Shown: positions 24,658 to 34,066, counted from the first letter of the stretch. The stretch is 64,000 bases of DNA from an uncultured Eubacteriales bacterium (GCA_948527295.1 CAOSWK010000001.1:141010-205009); one strand, 5' to 3'. Notes: generated by a model from the sequence alone, not told the origin. A program made the numbers and translations.

Positions 24658-26538
24658 TTACCAGCTCCTTTGCGATTTTTGCTTTAGCCAAATCAGCAAA
24701 ACTGAGATATCTGCTGGACTCACGCCAGAAATTCTTGACGCTTGCCCGATGTTTTCTGGCTTCACTAGGTTCAATTTTTCGACTGCCTCTAGCCGAAGCC
24801 CAACAACCTGCGAATAATCGACATCTGTTGGCAACTTTTTTGACTCCAGCCGCTTCATGGCTTCGATCTGCGACAGCTGCTTTTTTATGTACCCCTCGTA
24901 TTTTATTTCTACTTCGATTTGCTCGAAGATTTCCTCGCCGATATCTGGCCGATTAGCATCAAACTTTCGCAAGCAATCATAGGTAATTTGCGGTCTTTTT
25001 AGCAGATCAACCATCCGTGTGCCGGTGGAAATTTCAGATGTTTCACGTGAAACAAGCATCGCTTTAACCTCTGCGGATGGCGGTATTACTGCGTTTTTTA
25101 TGCGCTCTAGCTCTATTTTTTTTGTTAATTGTTTTTCTTCAAACGCTTCCCATCGTTCGTCGGATATTAGTCCTATCTCGCGCCCAATCGGCGTCAGTCG
25201 TTCGTCCGCATTGTCCTGCCGCAAAACCAACCGATACTCCGAGCGCGACGTCATCATTCTGTACGGGTCGCTGACTCCCTTCGTGACTAAATCGTCGATC
25301 AGCGTGCCTATATACGATGTGGATCGGTCCAACTCGAGCAGCGACCGATTTTTCACTTTCAGCGCTGCGTTAATTCCGGCTATCAAGCCCTGCGCCGCGG
25401 CTTCCTCGTACCCTGAGCTTCCGTTAAATTGCCCTGCTCCGAATAATCCCGGCAGTTCAGCAAATTCCAAAGTAGAATTCAACTGCAACGGATCAACGCA
25501 ATCATACTCGATAGCATACGCGGGCCGCATCAATATCGCATTCTCGAAGCCCGGTAGCGACCGATAAAATTTAATCTGGACAGCCTCCGGCAACGACGAC
25601 GATAGCCCCTGAATGTACATCTCATCGGTGTTCAGACCACATGGCTCCACAAAAAATTGATGCCGCTCCTTATCTGCAAATCGAACGAATTTATCCTCGA
25701 TGCTCGGACAATATCGAGGTCCCTTGCCCTCAATCATGCCCGCATACAGCGGCGATCGGTGAATATTCTGCAGAATTATCTCGCGAGTCCTCGCGCTCGT
25801 GTACCCCACATGGCAAGAAATCCTGTTCCCGCCGACCCCGCGGCTTTCGTAAGAAAACGGCGTAATTTTCTCGTCACCATTTTGAATTTCTAATTTAGAA
25901 AAATCTATGCTCGACCTCAAAACCCTCGCCGGAGTGCCAGTTTTAAATCGACGGAGGCGAACTCCTAGTTTTGCCAAAGACTTGCTCAAAAAAGATGAGG
26001 GAAAAATCCCGTCCGGACCGCTCTCAAAAGACACCTCACCCACAAAAATCCTGCTTTTAAGGTACGTCCCCGTAGCAATAATCACAGTCCTGGCGCGATA
26101 AATGGCCTCCATCCGCGTAGTTAAGCTCCAAAAATTTTCATCAACCCGAGAGATCTCAACAATTTCGGCCTGTCTAAGATGCAAATTTTTCTGCCTCTCG
26201 AGCTTATATTTCATCGTGCTCTTGTATTTTTCTCGATCGATCTGAACCCTCAAAGAGTGCACCGCAGGGCCCTTCCCGCGATTCAACATCCGGCTCTGCA
26301 AAAAGCATTCGTCCGCCGTTTTGCCCATCTCTCCGCCCAAAGCATCGATTTCTCGCACCAGATGGCCCTTCGCCGTCCCTCCAATAGACGGATTACACGG
26401 ACAATTTCCTACCGCGTCCATATTTATTGTGAAGATAGCCGTCTTGCAGCCCAACCGAGCCGCAGCCAAAGCCGCTTCTATGCCCGCGTGACCGGCGCCA
26501 ATCACCGCCACATCGTATTCTTCTGCAAAAAATTTCAA
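24658..26538 (-). CDS. mnmG: tRNA uridine-5-carboxymethylaminomethyl synthase, FAD subunit
   Basis: With MnmE installs cmnm5 on wobble U34. 626 residues. N-terminal FAD-binding 'VAVIGAGHAGIEAALAAARLG', 'CNPSIGGTAKGHLVREIDALGG', the redox Cys regions, 'GLNTDEMYIQGLSSSLP' and 'RPAYAIEYDCVDP' are all intact. The C-terminal helical domain that contacts MnmE runs from about residue 550. A perfect parS site (25039-25054) lies inside the coding sequence. rsmG follows after a 2-bp gap. Confidence 0.97.
   Translation of the reverse strand: MKFFAEEYDVAVIGAGHAGIEAALAAARLGCKTAIFTINMDAVGNCPCNPSIGGTAKGHLVREIDALGGEMGKTADECFLQSRMLNRGKGPAVHSLRVQIDREKYKSTMKYKLERQKNLHLRQAEIVEISRVDENFWSLTTRMEAIYRARTVIIATGTYLKSRIFVGEVSFESGPDGIFPSSFLSKSLAKLGVRLRRFKTGTPARVLRSSIDFSKLEIQNGDEKITPFSYESRGVGGNRISCHVGYTSARTREIILQNIHRSPLYAGMIEGKGPRYCPSIEDKFVRFADKERHQFFVEPCGLNTDEMYIQGLSSSLPEAVQIKFYRSLPGFENAILMRPAYAIEYDCVDPLQLNSTLEFAELPGLFGAGQFNGSSGYEEAAAQGLIAGINAALKVKNRSLLELDRSTSYIGTLIDDLVTKGVSDPYRMMTSRSEYRLVLRQDNADERLTPIGREIGLISDERWEAFEEKQLTKKIELERIKNAVIPPSAEVKAMLVSRETSEISTGTRMVDLLKRPQITYDCLRKFDANRPDIGEEIFEQIEVEIKYEGYIKKQLSQIEAMKRLESKKLPTDVDYSQVVGLRLEAVEKLNLVKPENIGQASRISGVSPADISVLLIWLKQKSQRSW
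25039..25054. promoter_or_regulatory. parS site 3, inside mnmG
   Basis: A perfect TGTTTCACGTGAAACA within the mnmG reading frame, encoding part of '(M)LVSRETSEI'. A coding parS in an origin-proximal gene is known in Firmicutes; here the local protein sequence accommodates it. Confidence 0.95.
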
Positions 26539-26595
26539 AATATCCCTTCTTTTTCATCTCTCTAAAACCGGCACGAACACTGAGTTTACAGCCCT

Positions 26596-27966
26596 TTACT
26601 TTCCAACGCAAAACTTCGAAAAGACTTCATCCACAACCACTTGAGTCGCCTTTTCGCCCGTCAAAACTAAGAGTTCGTCAATAGCGCTGTTTATCGAGAC
26701 CGTCACAGCGTCCAAAGTAAGGCCACTTTTTAAAGCTGATAAAGCTTCTTTCACCGATTCCAGCGCATTTTTCACCGTAAAATATTGTCGCTCTGAGACC
26801 AAAATACCCTCCGAAGGGTCAACCTGCGTCACTTCAAGTATCTTCAGGATGCTTTTCTCCAGCTCTTCAGTTCCCGCGCCAGTTTTGGCCGAAATTTTAA
26901 CAATATCTTTAACAAAATTTTTAATAGAATCGCAGTCCAAAACCTGCTCCAAGTCAGATTTGTTCACAACCGCCAGCACGTTTTTATTTTCTTTTATAGA
27001 ATTAAGCAAGTCAAACTCGCCCTCTGTTAAGGATCTTGAGCCGTCAAGAACAAAAATCACCAAATCTGCAGACATCAACCGACCCCTCGCGCGATCCACT
27101 CCAATGGCCTCGACCGGATCTTTGGTCGCGTGAATCCCAGCGGTATCGCAAATTCGCAGCATGATGTCTCCAAGCTCCACCGATTCCTCCACGACATCCC
27201 TGGTCGTCCCTGGGATCTCCGTCACAATGCTTCTCTCGGATCCCACCAGCATGTTCATCAACGTGGACTTCCCAACATTAGGTGCGCCCACAATCGCAGT
27301 ATTCACACCATTTATCAAAACTTTTCCTGTATCATAATTTTTCAACAATAGATCCAATCGCGCTTTAGCTTGGCTCAATATTTCTTTTATAGAATTAAAA
27401 TCCGCATCAAAGTCGGCATCATCGGGGTAGTCCGCCCAAACCGCGAGTCGCGCCGATAAATCAATCAAAGCTTCAGTCACTTCGGCAATTTTTTTACTTA
27501 TAGCGCCGTCATTCACCGCCACAGCAGCCCTCGCCGCGCTTTTACCTGTCGCTTCGATGATCTTCATCACCGACTCCGCCTTGATCAAATCTATCTTCCC
27601 ATTCAAAAAAGCCCTCTTCGTGAACTCTCCGGGCCCTGCAGGCTGCGCCCCGGCCGCCAAAACGGTCCTCAAAACTCGCTTCGTTATATAAAGCCCGCCA
27701 TGGCAAGAGATCTCCACAACATCCTCGCCAGTATAGCTGTGCGGCGCACGAAACACCAGCACAACGGCCACATCAAGTTCTTCGCCCTGGTCATAAATCT
27801 TTCCAAACCGCGCCGTATAGCCAGGAGTCTCAGCTAAAGTCTTGCCAGAAACCGACCTAAAGACCTTGTCAACAATAGAAATCGAGCCCTCGCCAGAGAC
27901 GCGAATAACCCCGATTCCGCCCTGCCCCTGCGCCGTCGAGATCGCAGCAATCGGATCCAACTGCAT
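26596..27966 (-). CDS. mnmE: tRNA modification GTPase
   Basis: Partner GTPase of MnmG in wobble-uridine modification. 456 residues from ATG 27966, chosen because GGGAGG lies 11 nt upstream and the protein then begins 'MQLDPIAAISTAQGQGGIG' as the family does. The N-terminal tetrahydrofolate-binding domain, the helical domain and the inserted G domain are seen ('GAPNVGKSTLMNMLVG', 'GTTRDVVEE', 'DTAGI', 'NKSD'). The catalytic C-terminal 'CVGK' motif is present. A 57-bp gap separates it from mnmG. Confidence 0.97.
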   Translation of the reverse strand: MQLDPIAAISTAQGQGGIGVIRVSGEGSISIVDKVFRSVSGKTLAETPGYTARFGKIYDQGEELDVAVVLVFRAPHSYTGEDVVEISCHGGLYITKRVLRTVLAAGAQPAGPGEFTKRAFLNGKIDLIKAESVMKIIEATGKSAARAAVAVNDGAISKKIAEVTEALIDLSARLAVWADYPDDADFDADFNSIKEILSQAKARLDLLLKNYDTGKVLINGVNTAIVGAPNVGKSTLMNMLVGSERSIVTEIPGTTRDVVEESVELGDIMLRICDTAGIHATKDPVEAIGVDRARGRLMSADLVIFVLDGSRSLTEGEFDLLNSIKENKNVLAVVNKSDLEQVLDCDSIKNFVKDIVKISAKTGAGTEELEKSILKILEVTQVDPSEGILVSERQYFTVKNALESVKEALSALKSGLTLDAVTVSINSAIDELLVLTGEKATQVVVDEVFSKFCVGK

Positions 27967-28094
27967 ATCAGCCAAACCTCCCATTCTACCAGCAATTTAC
28001 CTACATCATACATCAATAAAACCCGCCCACAAAGCAAAAAGGCGACTCAAAACCGAATCACCTTTTGAAGCAACCGCAAAAAATCAACAATCAA

Positions 28095-28733
28095 TCAAAC
28101 GGACTTATCAAGATCAATGACCAGATGCCGCTGGAGGTCCTCTCCCTCCGACCAAGACGTCACGCCATCAACCTTCTCCACCGTCATATGTATAACCTTG
28201 CGCTCATAAGGCGTCATCGGCTCCAGTTCAACGGGTTTCCTCGTGCGCAAAACCTTCGAAGCCAGATTTTCTGCCAACTTTATCAAAACTTTTTCGCGTC
28301 TCTCGCGGTAATCGCTAATATTAATCGTCACACGATAATACGAATCGCACACAGCGTTAGCAACCAAGCCAACCAAATACTGTATCGCGTCCAAAGTGTC
28401 GCCACGATGCCCAATCGCGATCTTCGCATTGCCGCCAACTACATGCAAATTGACTCCCTCTGAGCTTTCTTCGCTCTCTATGCTAAAATTTTTCAGCCCG
28501 TATGCGGTCAAAACGTCGTGCAGATACTTAGCCGCAAGCTTTGCCGGTGCAACCGTGACACTTGCCCGAACCTTCGCCAATTTTCCGCCAAAAATCCCAA
28601 AAACTTTCTTGCCCGGCATCTGAATTACCTCAAAAGACACCTCCTGCTGGGCCGCGCCCAACGCCTTGCAGGCCTCCTCCTGCGCCAACACTAGTGTTTC
28701 TCCAACTCCAACAGCTTCCTTCACCACAACCAT
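28095..28733 (-). CDS. khpB: RNA-binding protein KhpB/Jag (SpoIIIJ-associated)
   Basis: 212 residues with three parts: a Jag-N domain (about 1-50, 'MPGKKVFGIFGGKLAKV'), a KH domain (about 60-140, with 'IGHRGDTLDAIQYL' as the GxxG-like loop) and an R3H domain at the C-terminus ('ERKVIHMTVEKVDGVTSWSEG'). KhpB acts with KhpA as an RNA chaperone affecting cell elongation and division in Firmicutes. It follows yidC, as usual at this locus. Confidence 0.95.
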   Translation of the reverse strand: MVVVKEAVGVGETLVLAQEEACKALGAAQQEVSFEVIQMPGKKVFGIFGGKLAKVRASVTVAPAKLAAKYLHDVLTAYGLKNFSIESEESSEGVNLHVVGGNAKIAIGHRGDTLDAIQYLVGLVANAVCDSYYRVTINISDYRERREKVLIKLAENLASKVLRTRKPVELEPMTPYERKVIHMTVEKVDGVTSWSEGEDLQRHLVIDLDKSV

Positions 28734-28802
28734 GCACCTCCGTAAATTTTACAAATCTTTGTGAAATTTCAAATTTATGACAATTTTTAAAACAATTAGT
28801 CC

Positions 28803-29741
28803 TTACTTTTCAGCATCTATGCGGGGTTCACTAGCCTCAACGATCTCCAATCGAGCAATCCTCGCCGCTTCCTCCCTGGCTGCAAGCGCCTTTGGCCCAA
28901 AAAACCTAGCTAAGAATACCGACTGAATCAGCGAAATCACGTTAAACACCGTGTAATAGGCTCCCAAGGCCGCGGGCGCGTACAAAGTCAGCGAAACGAA
29001 TATCAGCGGGATCAAAAACGGTACGAACCTAGCGCAACCTGGCGCCGCTTGGCGGTTTCCGTCCATCAGCTGAGCCACAAATATCGTCGCAAACATTGTT
29101 CCGGCCGAGAGCACCGGCCAGATCCACGCCAGAGTCTCAAAAGAGCTCGTCATCGGCACCGCGAACAAGTCCAGCCCAAAAAAGTTGAAGCCCTTGTTAA
29201 AGTCCAGTATATCACTAATTTGCTCGGCTGTAAACATCGTCAATTTGTCGCTGACCTGCGGAAAAACCTTTATGATCTCCAGCTGCGCGTACACCGATCC
29301 GAAATCGCCCGACAGTCCGGGAATAGCCTTCAAAGTCTCCACCGCAGAGCTCAAAGCCTCGGCAGAAACGTGAAACAAGTTCGTCAAAGGCCGAAAGATG
29401 GCTCCGTAAACGCCCGTAAAAACAAACGCCGGCAAAAGCTGGGGCAAACATCCACCCAAGGGGTTAAAACCCTCTTTTTCGTAGAGTTTCGCCATTTCCT
29501 CGTTCATTTTTTGCCGATTATTCGCGTATTTCTTCTGGATTTCTTGAGTCTTCGCGCTAATCTTCGAGGTCTTAAGCAGCGCCTTTCTAGACTTCAGCTC
29601 AAACGGAAACGACAAAGCCTTGATGATCACGACGAAAATGAACACTGCCGGAACGAAACTGTCGAATAAATCGAAGAAAAACCACAAAACAAATCCCAAA
29701 AGCCTGCCCAGCGCGTCGCCAATCAGATTAAATAAATTCAT
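28803..29741 (-). CDS. yidC: Membrane protein insertase YidC/OxaA
   Basis: 312 residues. Inserts membrane proteins alone or with Sec. Five or so hydrophobic segments, the cytoplasmic coiled-coil hairpin after TM1 ('SRKALLKTSKISAKTQEIQK'), the conserved 'NPLGGCLPQLLPAFVFTGVY' region, and 'YYTVFNVISLIQS' near the end. There is no lipobox at the N-terminus, unlike Bacillus SpoIIIJ/YqjG, so it is probably a plain signal-anchor type common in Clostridia. Followed by khpB. Confidence 0.95.
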   Translation of the reverse strand: MNLFNLIGDALGRLLGFVLWFFFDLFDSFVPAVFIFVVIIKALSFPFELKSRKALLKTSKISAKTQEIQKKYANNRQKMNEEMAKLYEKEGFNPLGGCLPQLLPAFVFTGVYGAIFRPLTNLFHVSAEALSSAVETLKAIPGLSGDFGSVYAQLEIIKVFPQVSDKLTMFTAEQISDILDFNKGFNFFGLDLFAVPMTSSFETLAWIWPVLSAGTMFATIFVAQLMDGNRQAAPGCARFVPFLIPLIFVSLTLYAPAALGAYYTVFNVISLIQSVFLARFFGPKALAAREEAARIARLEIVEASEPRIDAEK

Positions 29742-29780
29742 ACAAAAAAGTCCCCCGTAATGATGATAAAAACCGCAAAA

Positions 29781-30017
29781 TCAGCGTCGCTTTCGCCGCC
29801 CAGGCAAAGGCACCGGGTCAAACCCACCGCGAAACATAGGATTACAGCGCAAAATCCGGAACAAAACAAGCACTAAGCCCTTTAACGCGCCAAACCGATC
29901 AATCGCCTCAATGCCGTAGTCGGAGCAAGACGGATAAAACCTGCAGCACGGCGGCCTGTTTCTCGAGATATTTCGCTGATAAAATTTTATCAACCGAATC
30001 AAAAAATTCTTCACCAT
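29781..30017 (-). CDS. yidD: Membrane protein insertion efficiency factor YidD
   Basis: 78 residues. Family signature fully visible: 'IKFYQRNISRNRPPCCRFYPSCSDYGIEAI' region, with the CRFYPSCS core, then 'ILRCNPMFRGGFDPVP'. Thought to assist YidC-dependent insertion at the membrane. It lies between rnpA and yidC, the standard position. Confidence 0.96.
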   Translation of the reverse strand: MVKNFLIRLIKFYQRNISRNRPPCCRFYPSCSDYGIEAIDRFGALKGLVLVLFRILRCNPMFRGGFDPVPLPGRRKRR

Positions 30018-30063
30018 AAAAAAGCCCGCTCTCCAAATGTTAACCTTATATAGGCAACAAAAA

Positions 30064-30408
30064 TCAGCCCTCTGCCGCCAAAATCCTGGCCTCTGCTAAC
30101 TTTTTGGTCAGCTCTCGCAAAACGTCGCCCATTTTTATCGACCAAGTCTTTTTTCTGGCCACCAAAACAACGTCGAACCCCGGCCGGATCCTTGGCAAAA
30201 GCGTCCGATAAGCCTCTCGCACAACCCGCCGAGCACGATTTCGTTGCACAGCGTTACCAATTTTTTTGCTAGTAGTAATGCCCATCCGCGCAGTATTCTC
30301 GCGATTTCTCAAAACGTAAACAACCAAAACCGGCGAAACATACGACCGGCCCCTCGAGTAAACCCGGCTAAATTCGCGATTCTTATTCAAAGTAACAATC
30401 TTACTCAT
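30064..30408 (-). CDS. rnpA: Ribonuclease P protein component
   Basis: Protein subunit of RNase P, which matures tRNA 5' ends. 114 residues from ATG 30408. The open frame runs further upstream to 30522, but that part is Cys/Phe-rich and unlike the family. Motifs: 'LNKNREFSRVYSRGRS' and the RNR motif 'AVQRNRARRVVREAYR'. The ribosome binding site is weak (GGTG). It is preceded by rpmH 148 bp upstream, a gap somewhat longer than usual. Confidence 0.94.
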   Translation of the reverse strand: MSKIVTLNKNREFSRVYSRGRSYVSPVLVVYVLRNRENTARMGITTSKKIGNAVQRNRARRVVREAYRTLLPRIRPGFDVVLVARKKTWSIKMGDVLRELTKKLAEARILAAEG

Positions 30409-30555
30409 AACACCAAGCCTTCTGATTTTGGCGCCACACCGGCATTTTTTAATCCTTCGCTTTTTAAAAATCTCACAAAAACAAAAAACATCACAACAAA
30501 AAAGCTCAAAAACATCGACCAAGCCGCAACTTAGTCTAGGTTAAAACAAAAAAAA

Positions 30556-30690
30556 TTAATAAGAAAGTCTATGTCTACCTTTGGCTCTGCGGCGCGCCAA
30601 GACTCTGCGGCCGTTTCTATCTGCCATTCTTTTTCTAAAGCCGTGTTCCTTCTTTCGGTGAAGCTTTTTTGGCTGATAAGTTCTTAACAT
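30556..30690 (-). CDS. rpmH: 50S ribosomal protein L34
   Basis: 44 residues, too short for a length-filtered ORF list, read on the minus strand from ATG 30690 to TAA 30556. Sequence starts 'MLRTYQPKKLHRKKEHGF' and ends 'RRRAKGRHRLSY', both standard for L34; the middle 'RKRMADRNGRRVLA' is also typical. AGGGAGG lies 8 nt before the start. It marks the left flank of the origin, divergent from dnaA. Confidence 0.97.
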   Translation of the reverse strand: MLRTYQPKKLHRKKEHGFRKRMADRNGRRVLARRRAKGRHRLSY

Positions 30691-30727
30691 AAAGCGTCCT
30701 CCCTTCGCACATCAAGCGTATGTTGAT

Positions 30728-30757
30728 ATTATATCTCAAAGTCGGCGCCCGTGTCAA
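30728..30757 (-). promoter_or_regulatory. rpmH promoter
   Basis: On the minus strand TTGACA, 18-bp spacer, TATAAT, ending about 38 nt before the rpmH ATG. It likely drives rpmH-rnpA and downstream genes. Confidence 0.85.
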
Positions 30758-31102
30758 GAGCACCAAAATGTGCGGTCCTGCGGCGATTTTTCTGCGTCCG
30801 CGACCACTTTTGCCTATTCCAAAATTTCACAAAAATTTCGATTGAAAAATTTTGCGATTTGTGGTATCCTAAGTACTGTATATCTTTATCTTGTTTTATG
30901 GGCTGTTTAGTGTGGCCAAATCGCTCTTTCGCGCCTTTTTGCCTCGTTTTTGTCGATTTTAACACGCTTTTTTTGCAGCAAATTTCTTGGCAGCATTCTT
31001 TCTGCGGTTTTTATTTATTAAAAAGAAATTTATTTCGCAAATTTTCGCACAGTATCGCACAATGTTAAAGATAGTAGATCGTTAATTCTCTGGAGGTAAA
31101 AA
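30758..31102. promoter_or_regulatory. dnaA: rpmH-dnaA intergenic region with probable dnaA promoter
   Basis: About 345 bp. A plus-strand TTGAAA (30842-30847), 17-bp spacer, TATCCT (30865-30870) is a fair candidate for the dnaA promoter, leaving a leader of about 230 nt. I found no TTATCCACA box in this gap, so it does not look like the main DnaA-binding part of the origin. CTGGAGG at 31090-31096 is the dnaA ribosome binding site. Confidence 0.55.
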
Positions 31103-32422
31103 ATGGAATCTTTCAACGAGGCTTGGGAACTCATCTGTTCCTACTGCAAGACTCGAATAACCGACGTCGCTTACAAAACGTGGATCAGCCGGATTTCTCC
31201 GGTTAAGATCGACTTTGACACGGGTGACGCTATTTTGATGGTGCCTAACGAATTTCATAAACAGACGCTTACTCGCTGTTATACGCCGCTTTTGAATAGC
31301 GCGTTTGAGGAGATCTTCGGATCTAACGGCATTAATATATGTTTTGTTACGCCAAATGCTAGCAGCGAAAGCCGTCCGCCAAAAAACGACAGCTTGGCCA
31401 TCGACGCGGCGCCAGAACTAACTTTCGATACATATATTGTGGGCTCTTCCAATAAATTTGCGCACGCTGCGGCTCTGGCTGTGGCCGCAAACCCCGCTGG
31501 GTCCTATAATCCGCTGTTTATTTATGGGAACTCGGGGCTTGGCAAGACGCACCTTCTATACGCCATCTGCAACGACATCAAGAAGACGCACCCCGAGACG
31601 CGCTCGCTTTATATTAAGGGTGACGAATTCACAAACGAGCTGATTGACGCTATACGGCGGGGTACGACGATCGAGTTTCATCAAAAGTACCGCCAGACCG
31701 ACATTTTGCTTGTGGACGACATTCAGTTTATCGCGGGGAAGGACTCTACGCAGGAGGAATTCTTCCATACCTTCAATACGCTGTACGAAGCCAATAAGCA
31801 GATTGTCTTGACGTCTGACCGGCCGCCCAAAGAGATTCAAACGCTTGAGGATCGCTTGAGGACGCGCTTTGAATGGGGTCTGATTGCCGACATTCAGCCG
31901 CCAGACTTTGAGACGCGGATCGCTATTATTAAGAGAAAGGCCGAGATTCTGGACATTGACATTCCGAATAACGTCTCGGAGTACATTGCAACTAAGCTCA
32001 AGACGAATATCCGGCAGCTCGAGGGCGCCGTTAAGAAGATTAAGGCTTATTATCTTTTGCAGGGAGACGAGCCGAGCATAGCTACCGCGCAGGCCGCTAT
32101 TTCGGATATTTTGAATAACGATCAGCCTCCGCCGCTCACTGTGGAGAAGATTGTGGAGGAGGTCGCGAAGACCTATGGCGTTTCTGGCGAGGATATTCGC
32201 TCATCTAAACGGGCTTCGAATATCTCTAACGCGCGTCAGACTGCGATTTATATCGCTAGGGAGATTACTCAACTTTCTATGACAGCCTTGGGGGCGGAGT
32301 TTGGCGGCAGGGATCACTCTACCGTGGTCTATGCTATCCAGCAGGTCGAGAAGACTATGAAGACCGATCCCAAAACGCGGGCGATGATCGAGGATATCAT
32401 CAAGAATATTCGCGACAGATAG
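31103..32422 (+). CDS. dnaA: Chromosomal replication initiator DnaA
   Basis: 439 residues. Binds DnaA boxes and melts the origin. Domain I at about 1-85, a short linker, the AAA+ domain with Walker A 'GNSGLGKTHLLYAI' and Walker B 'ILLVDDIQFI', 'TSDRPPKEI', and domain IV with the DNA-recognition helix 'GAEFGGRDHSTVVYAIQQV'. First gene of the rightward replication block; ATG with GGAGG 7 nt upstream. Confidence 0.98.
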   Translation: MESFNEAWELICSYCKTRITDVAYKTWISRISPVKIDFDTGDAILMVPNEFHKQTLTRCYTPLLNSAFEEIFGSNGINICFVTPNASSESRPPKNDSLAIDAAPELTFDTYIVGSSNKFAHAAALAVAANPAGSYNPLFIYGNSGLGKTHLLYAICNDIKKTHPETRSLYIKGDEFTNELIDAIRRGTTIEFHQKYRQTDILLVDDIQFIAGKDSTQEEFFHTFNTLYEANKQIVLTSDRPPKEIQTLEDRLRTRFEWGLIADIQPPDFETRIAIIKRKAEILDIDIPNNVSEYIATKLKTNIRQLEGAVKKIKAYYLLQGDEPSIATAQAAISDILNNDQPPPLTVEKIVEEVAKTYGVSGEDIRSSKRASNISNARQTAIYIAREITQLSMTALGAEFGGRDHSTVVYAIQQVEKTMKTDPKTRAMIEDIIKNIRDR

Positions 32423-32727
32423 CTTTTGTTGAATTGTTAACAATGTTTTCACTTTTTAACATTTTCGGTTGAATTCGCGATTTTTGCTGTGTTTTTCTTT
32501 CAACTTCTTTTCAACATTTAACACCAAGTTTTCCACCAAATTGTTGAAATGTCGCGGGTCCGGTTTAAAGTTTAAAAAGTTTCCACATAAATTAAACGAA
32601 GGATTTGGGTTTTAAATTGGCTTTACACCGCTGTTTTGGAGGGCTTTTCAACATATCAACGGCCCCTACTAATATTACTAAAATTTAATTATTTCATTGC
32701 TATTATTTTAAAATGAGGTGATCTTTT
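32423..32727. other. oriC: Probable oriC: dnaA-dnaN intergenic region
   Basis: 305 AT-rich bases between dnaA and dnaN. No perfect TTATCCACA, but several near matches occur: TTTTCAACA at 32508-32516 and 32645-32653, TTTTCCACC at 32529-32537, GTTTCCACA at 32579-32587, and reverse TTGTTGAAA at 32541-32549. Gene orientation and apparent strand composition switch on either side of 31 kb, which supports the origin being here or in the rpmH-dnaA gap. An AT-rich run at 32663-32710 could be the unwinding element. Confidence 0.6.
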
Positions 32728-33840
32728 ATGAAAATAACCTGCTTGCGGCAGACGCTTGTTGAATCTGTCTTGAATGTTCAAAAGGCGGTCTCGACCAAAT
32801 CTTGCCTTACCGCGCTTGAGGGGATCCTTATTTCTACAAAAGAAAATTCGATCTCGCTTTGTGGGTACGACTTGGAACTTGGAATTATGACGGAGATCCC
32901 CGCTACCATCGAACAACCGGGCCAAATTGTGATAAACGCTAAGCTTTTTTCGGAGATTATTCGCAAAGCGCCGGCGGATACGATTACTATTAGCGTGGAC
33001 GAAAAGCTGATTGCTACGATTACCAGTGCACCGGCAGAGTTTTCGCTTGTTGGGATTTCTCATGAGGATTTTCCGGAGATTCCGACGCTTTCGGACGCTG
33101 AAACTCTGAGCCTTGACTGCGAGACTTTGAAGGGGATGATCCGGCAGACACTTTTTGCGACGTCTGAGACCGACGTGAAGCCGATTAATACGGGGACTTT
33201 GTTTGAGGTTAGCGAGACGGAGCTCAAGCTGATCTCCGTAGATGGCTTTAGGCTGGCTTTGCGCAAGGAAGTGCTTGCGGGCGGCAAGGAGATGCGGTTT
33301 GTTGTGCCGGGCAAGACGCTTAATGAGGTTCTGAAGATTCTTCCGGACGCTGAGGGCGCCAAAATCCAGATTTCTGTAGGGAAGAAGCATATAATTTTTT
33401 ATATCGAGAGCTATTTCGTGATTTCTCGACTGTTGGAGGGCGAATTCCTCGATTACACCGCCGCGATTCCGCCTTCGCACGCTACCGAGGCCGTTGTGAA
33501 CGTGAAGAGCATGATTGAGAGCATTGATCGCGTGTCTTTGGTGGTTACCGATCGGCTTAAAAGCCCCGTGAGATGTTCTTTTGCGGACAACTTTGCGCGC
33601 GTTTTTTGCATAACGACGGTCGGCAAGGCTAGCGACGAGTTGCCCATAAGTATGCAAGGCGACGCGCTCGAGATCGGGTTTAACAATCGCTATTTGATTG
33701 ACGCGCTCAAGAATACTGAATGCGACGAGGTTAAGGTTCTGCTCAATGGCCCGCTCAGCCCGATTAAGATTGTGCCTAAGGAGGGCGATGCGTTTGTTTT
33801 TCTCGTTCTGCCTGTGAGATTGAAGGCTGTCGATGAGTAA
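32728..33840 (+). CDS. dnaN: DNA polymerase III beta sliding clamp
   Basis: 370 residues. Ring clamp that tethers the replicative polymerase. The three repeated clamp domains fit the length; the N-terminus 'MKITCLRQTLVESVLNVQKAV' and the C-terminus 'PIKIVPKEGDAFVFLVLPVR' (normally ..LPMR) are typical. GAGGTG precedes the ATG. The last codons overlap the start of rlbA. Confidence 0.97.
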   Translation: MKITCLRQTLVESVLNVQKAVSTKSCLTALEGILISTKENSISLCGYDLELGIMTEIPATIEQPGQIVINAKLFSEIIRKAPADTITISVDEKLIATITSAPAEFSLVGISHEDFPEIPTLSDAETLSLDCETLKGMIRQTLFATSETDVKPINTGTLFEVSETELKLISVDGFRLALRKEVLAGGKEMRFVVPGKTLNEVLKILPDAEGAKIQISVGKKHIIFYIESYFVISRLLEGEFLDYTAAIPPSHATEAVVNVKSMIESIDRVSLVVTDRLKSPVRCSFADNFARVFCITTVGKASDELPISMQGDALEIGFNNRYLIDALKNTECDEVKVLLNGPLSPIKIVPKEGDAFVFLVLPVRLKAVDE

Positions 33841-34066
33841 GGTTCGCGTTGTGATGGTGTCTGCGGCCGGAATAAAGCTTGATTCTTTTTTGAAGCTTTG
33901 TGGCGAGGTTTTGAGCGGCGGACAGGCGAAAATTCTTGTTCAGGCGGGAGATGTGGCTGTTAACGGCGAGGTTTGCGTGATGCGTGGGAGAAAGTTGCGG
34001 GGTGGTGATGTTGTGGAAGTCCGCGGGAATCGCTATGAGGTCGCTTTTGAGGAAGAAAAATTTTGA
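33833..34066 (+). CDS. rlbA: S4-domain RNA-binding protein RlbA/YaaA
   Basis: 77 residues, S4 fold: 'IKLDSFLKLCGEVLSGGQAK', 'VQAGDVAVNGEV' and 'RGRKLRGGDVVEV'. Small proteins of this type lie between dnaN and recF in nearly all Firmicutes and are linked to ribosome assembly. It overlaps dnaN by 8 bp and shares TTGA with recF, so translation is coupled. Confidence 0.9.
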   Translation: MSKVRVVMVSAAGIKLDSFLKLCGEVLSGGQAKILVQAGDVAVNGEVCVMRGRKLRGGDVVEVRGNRYEVAFEEEKF

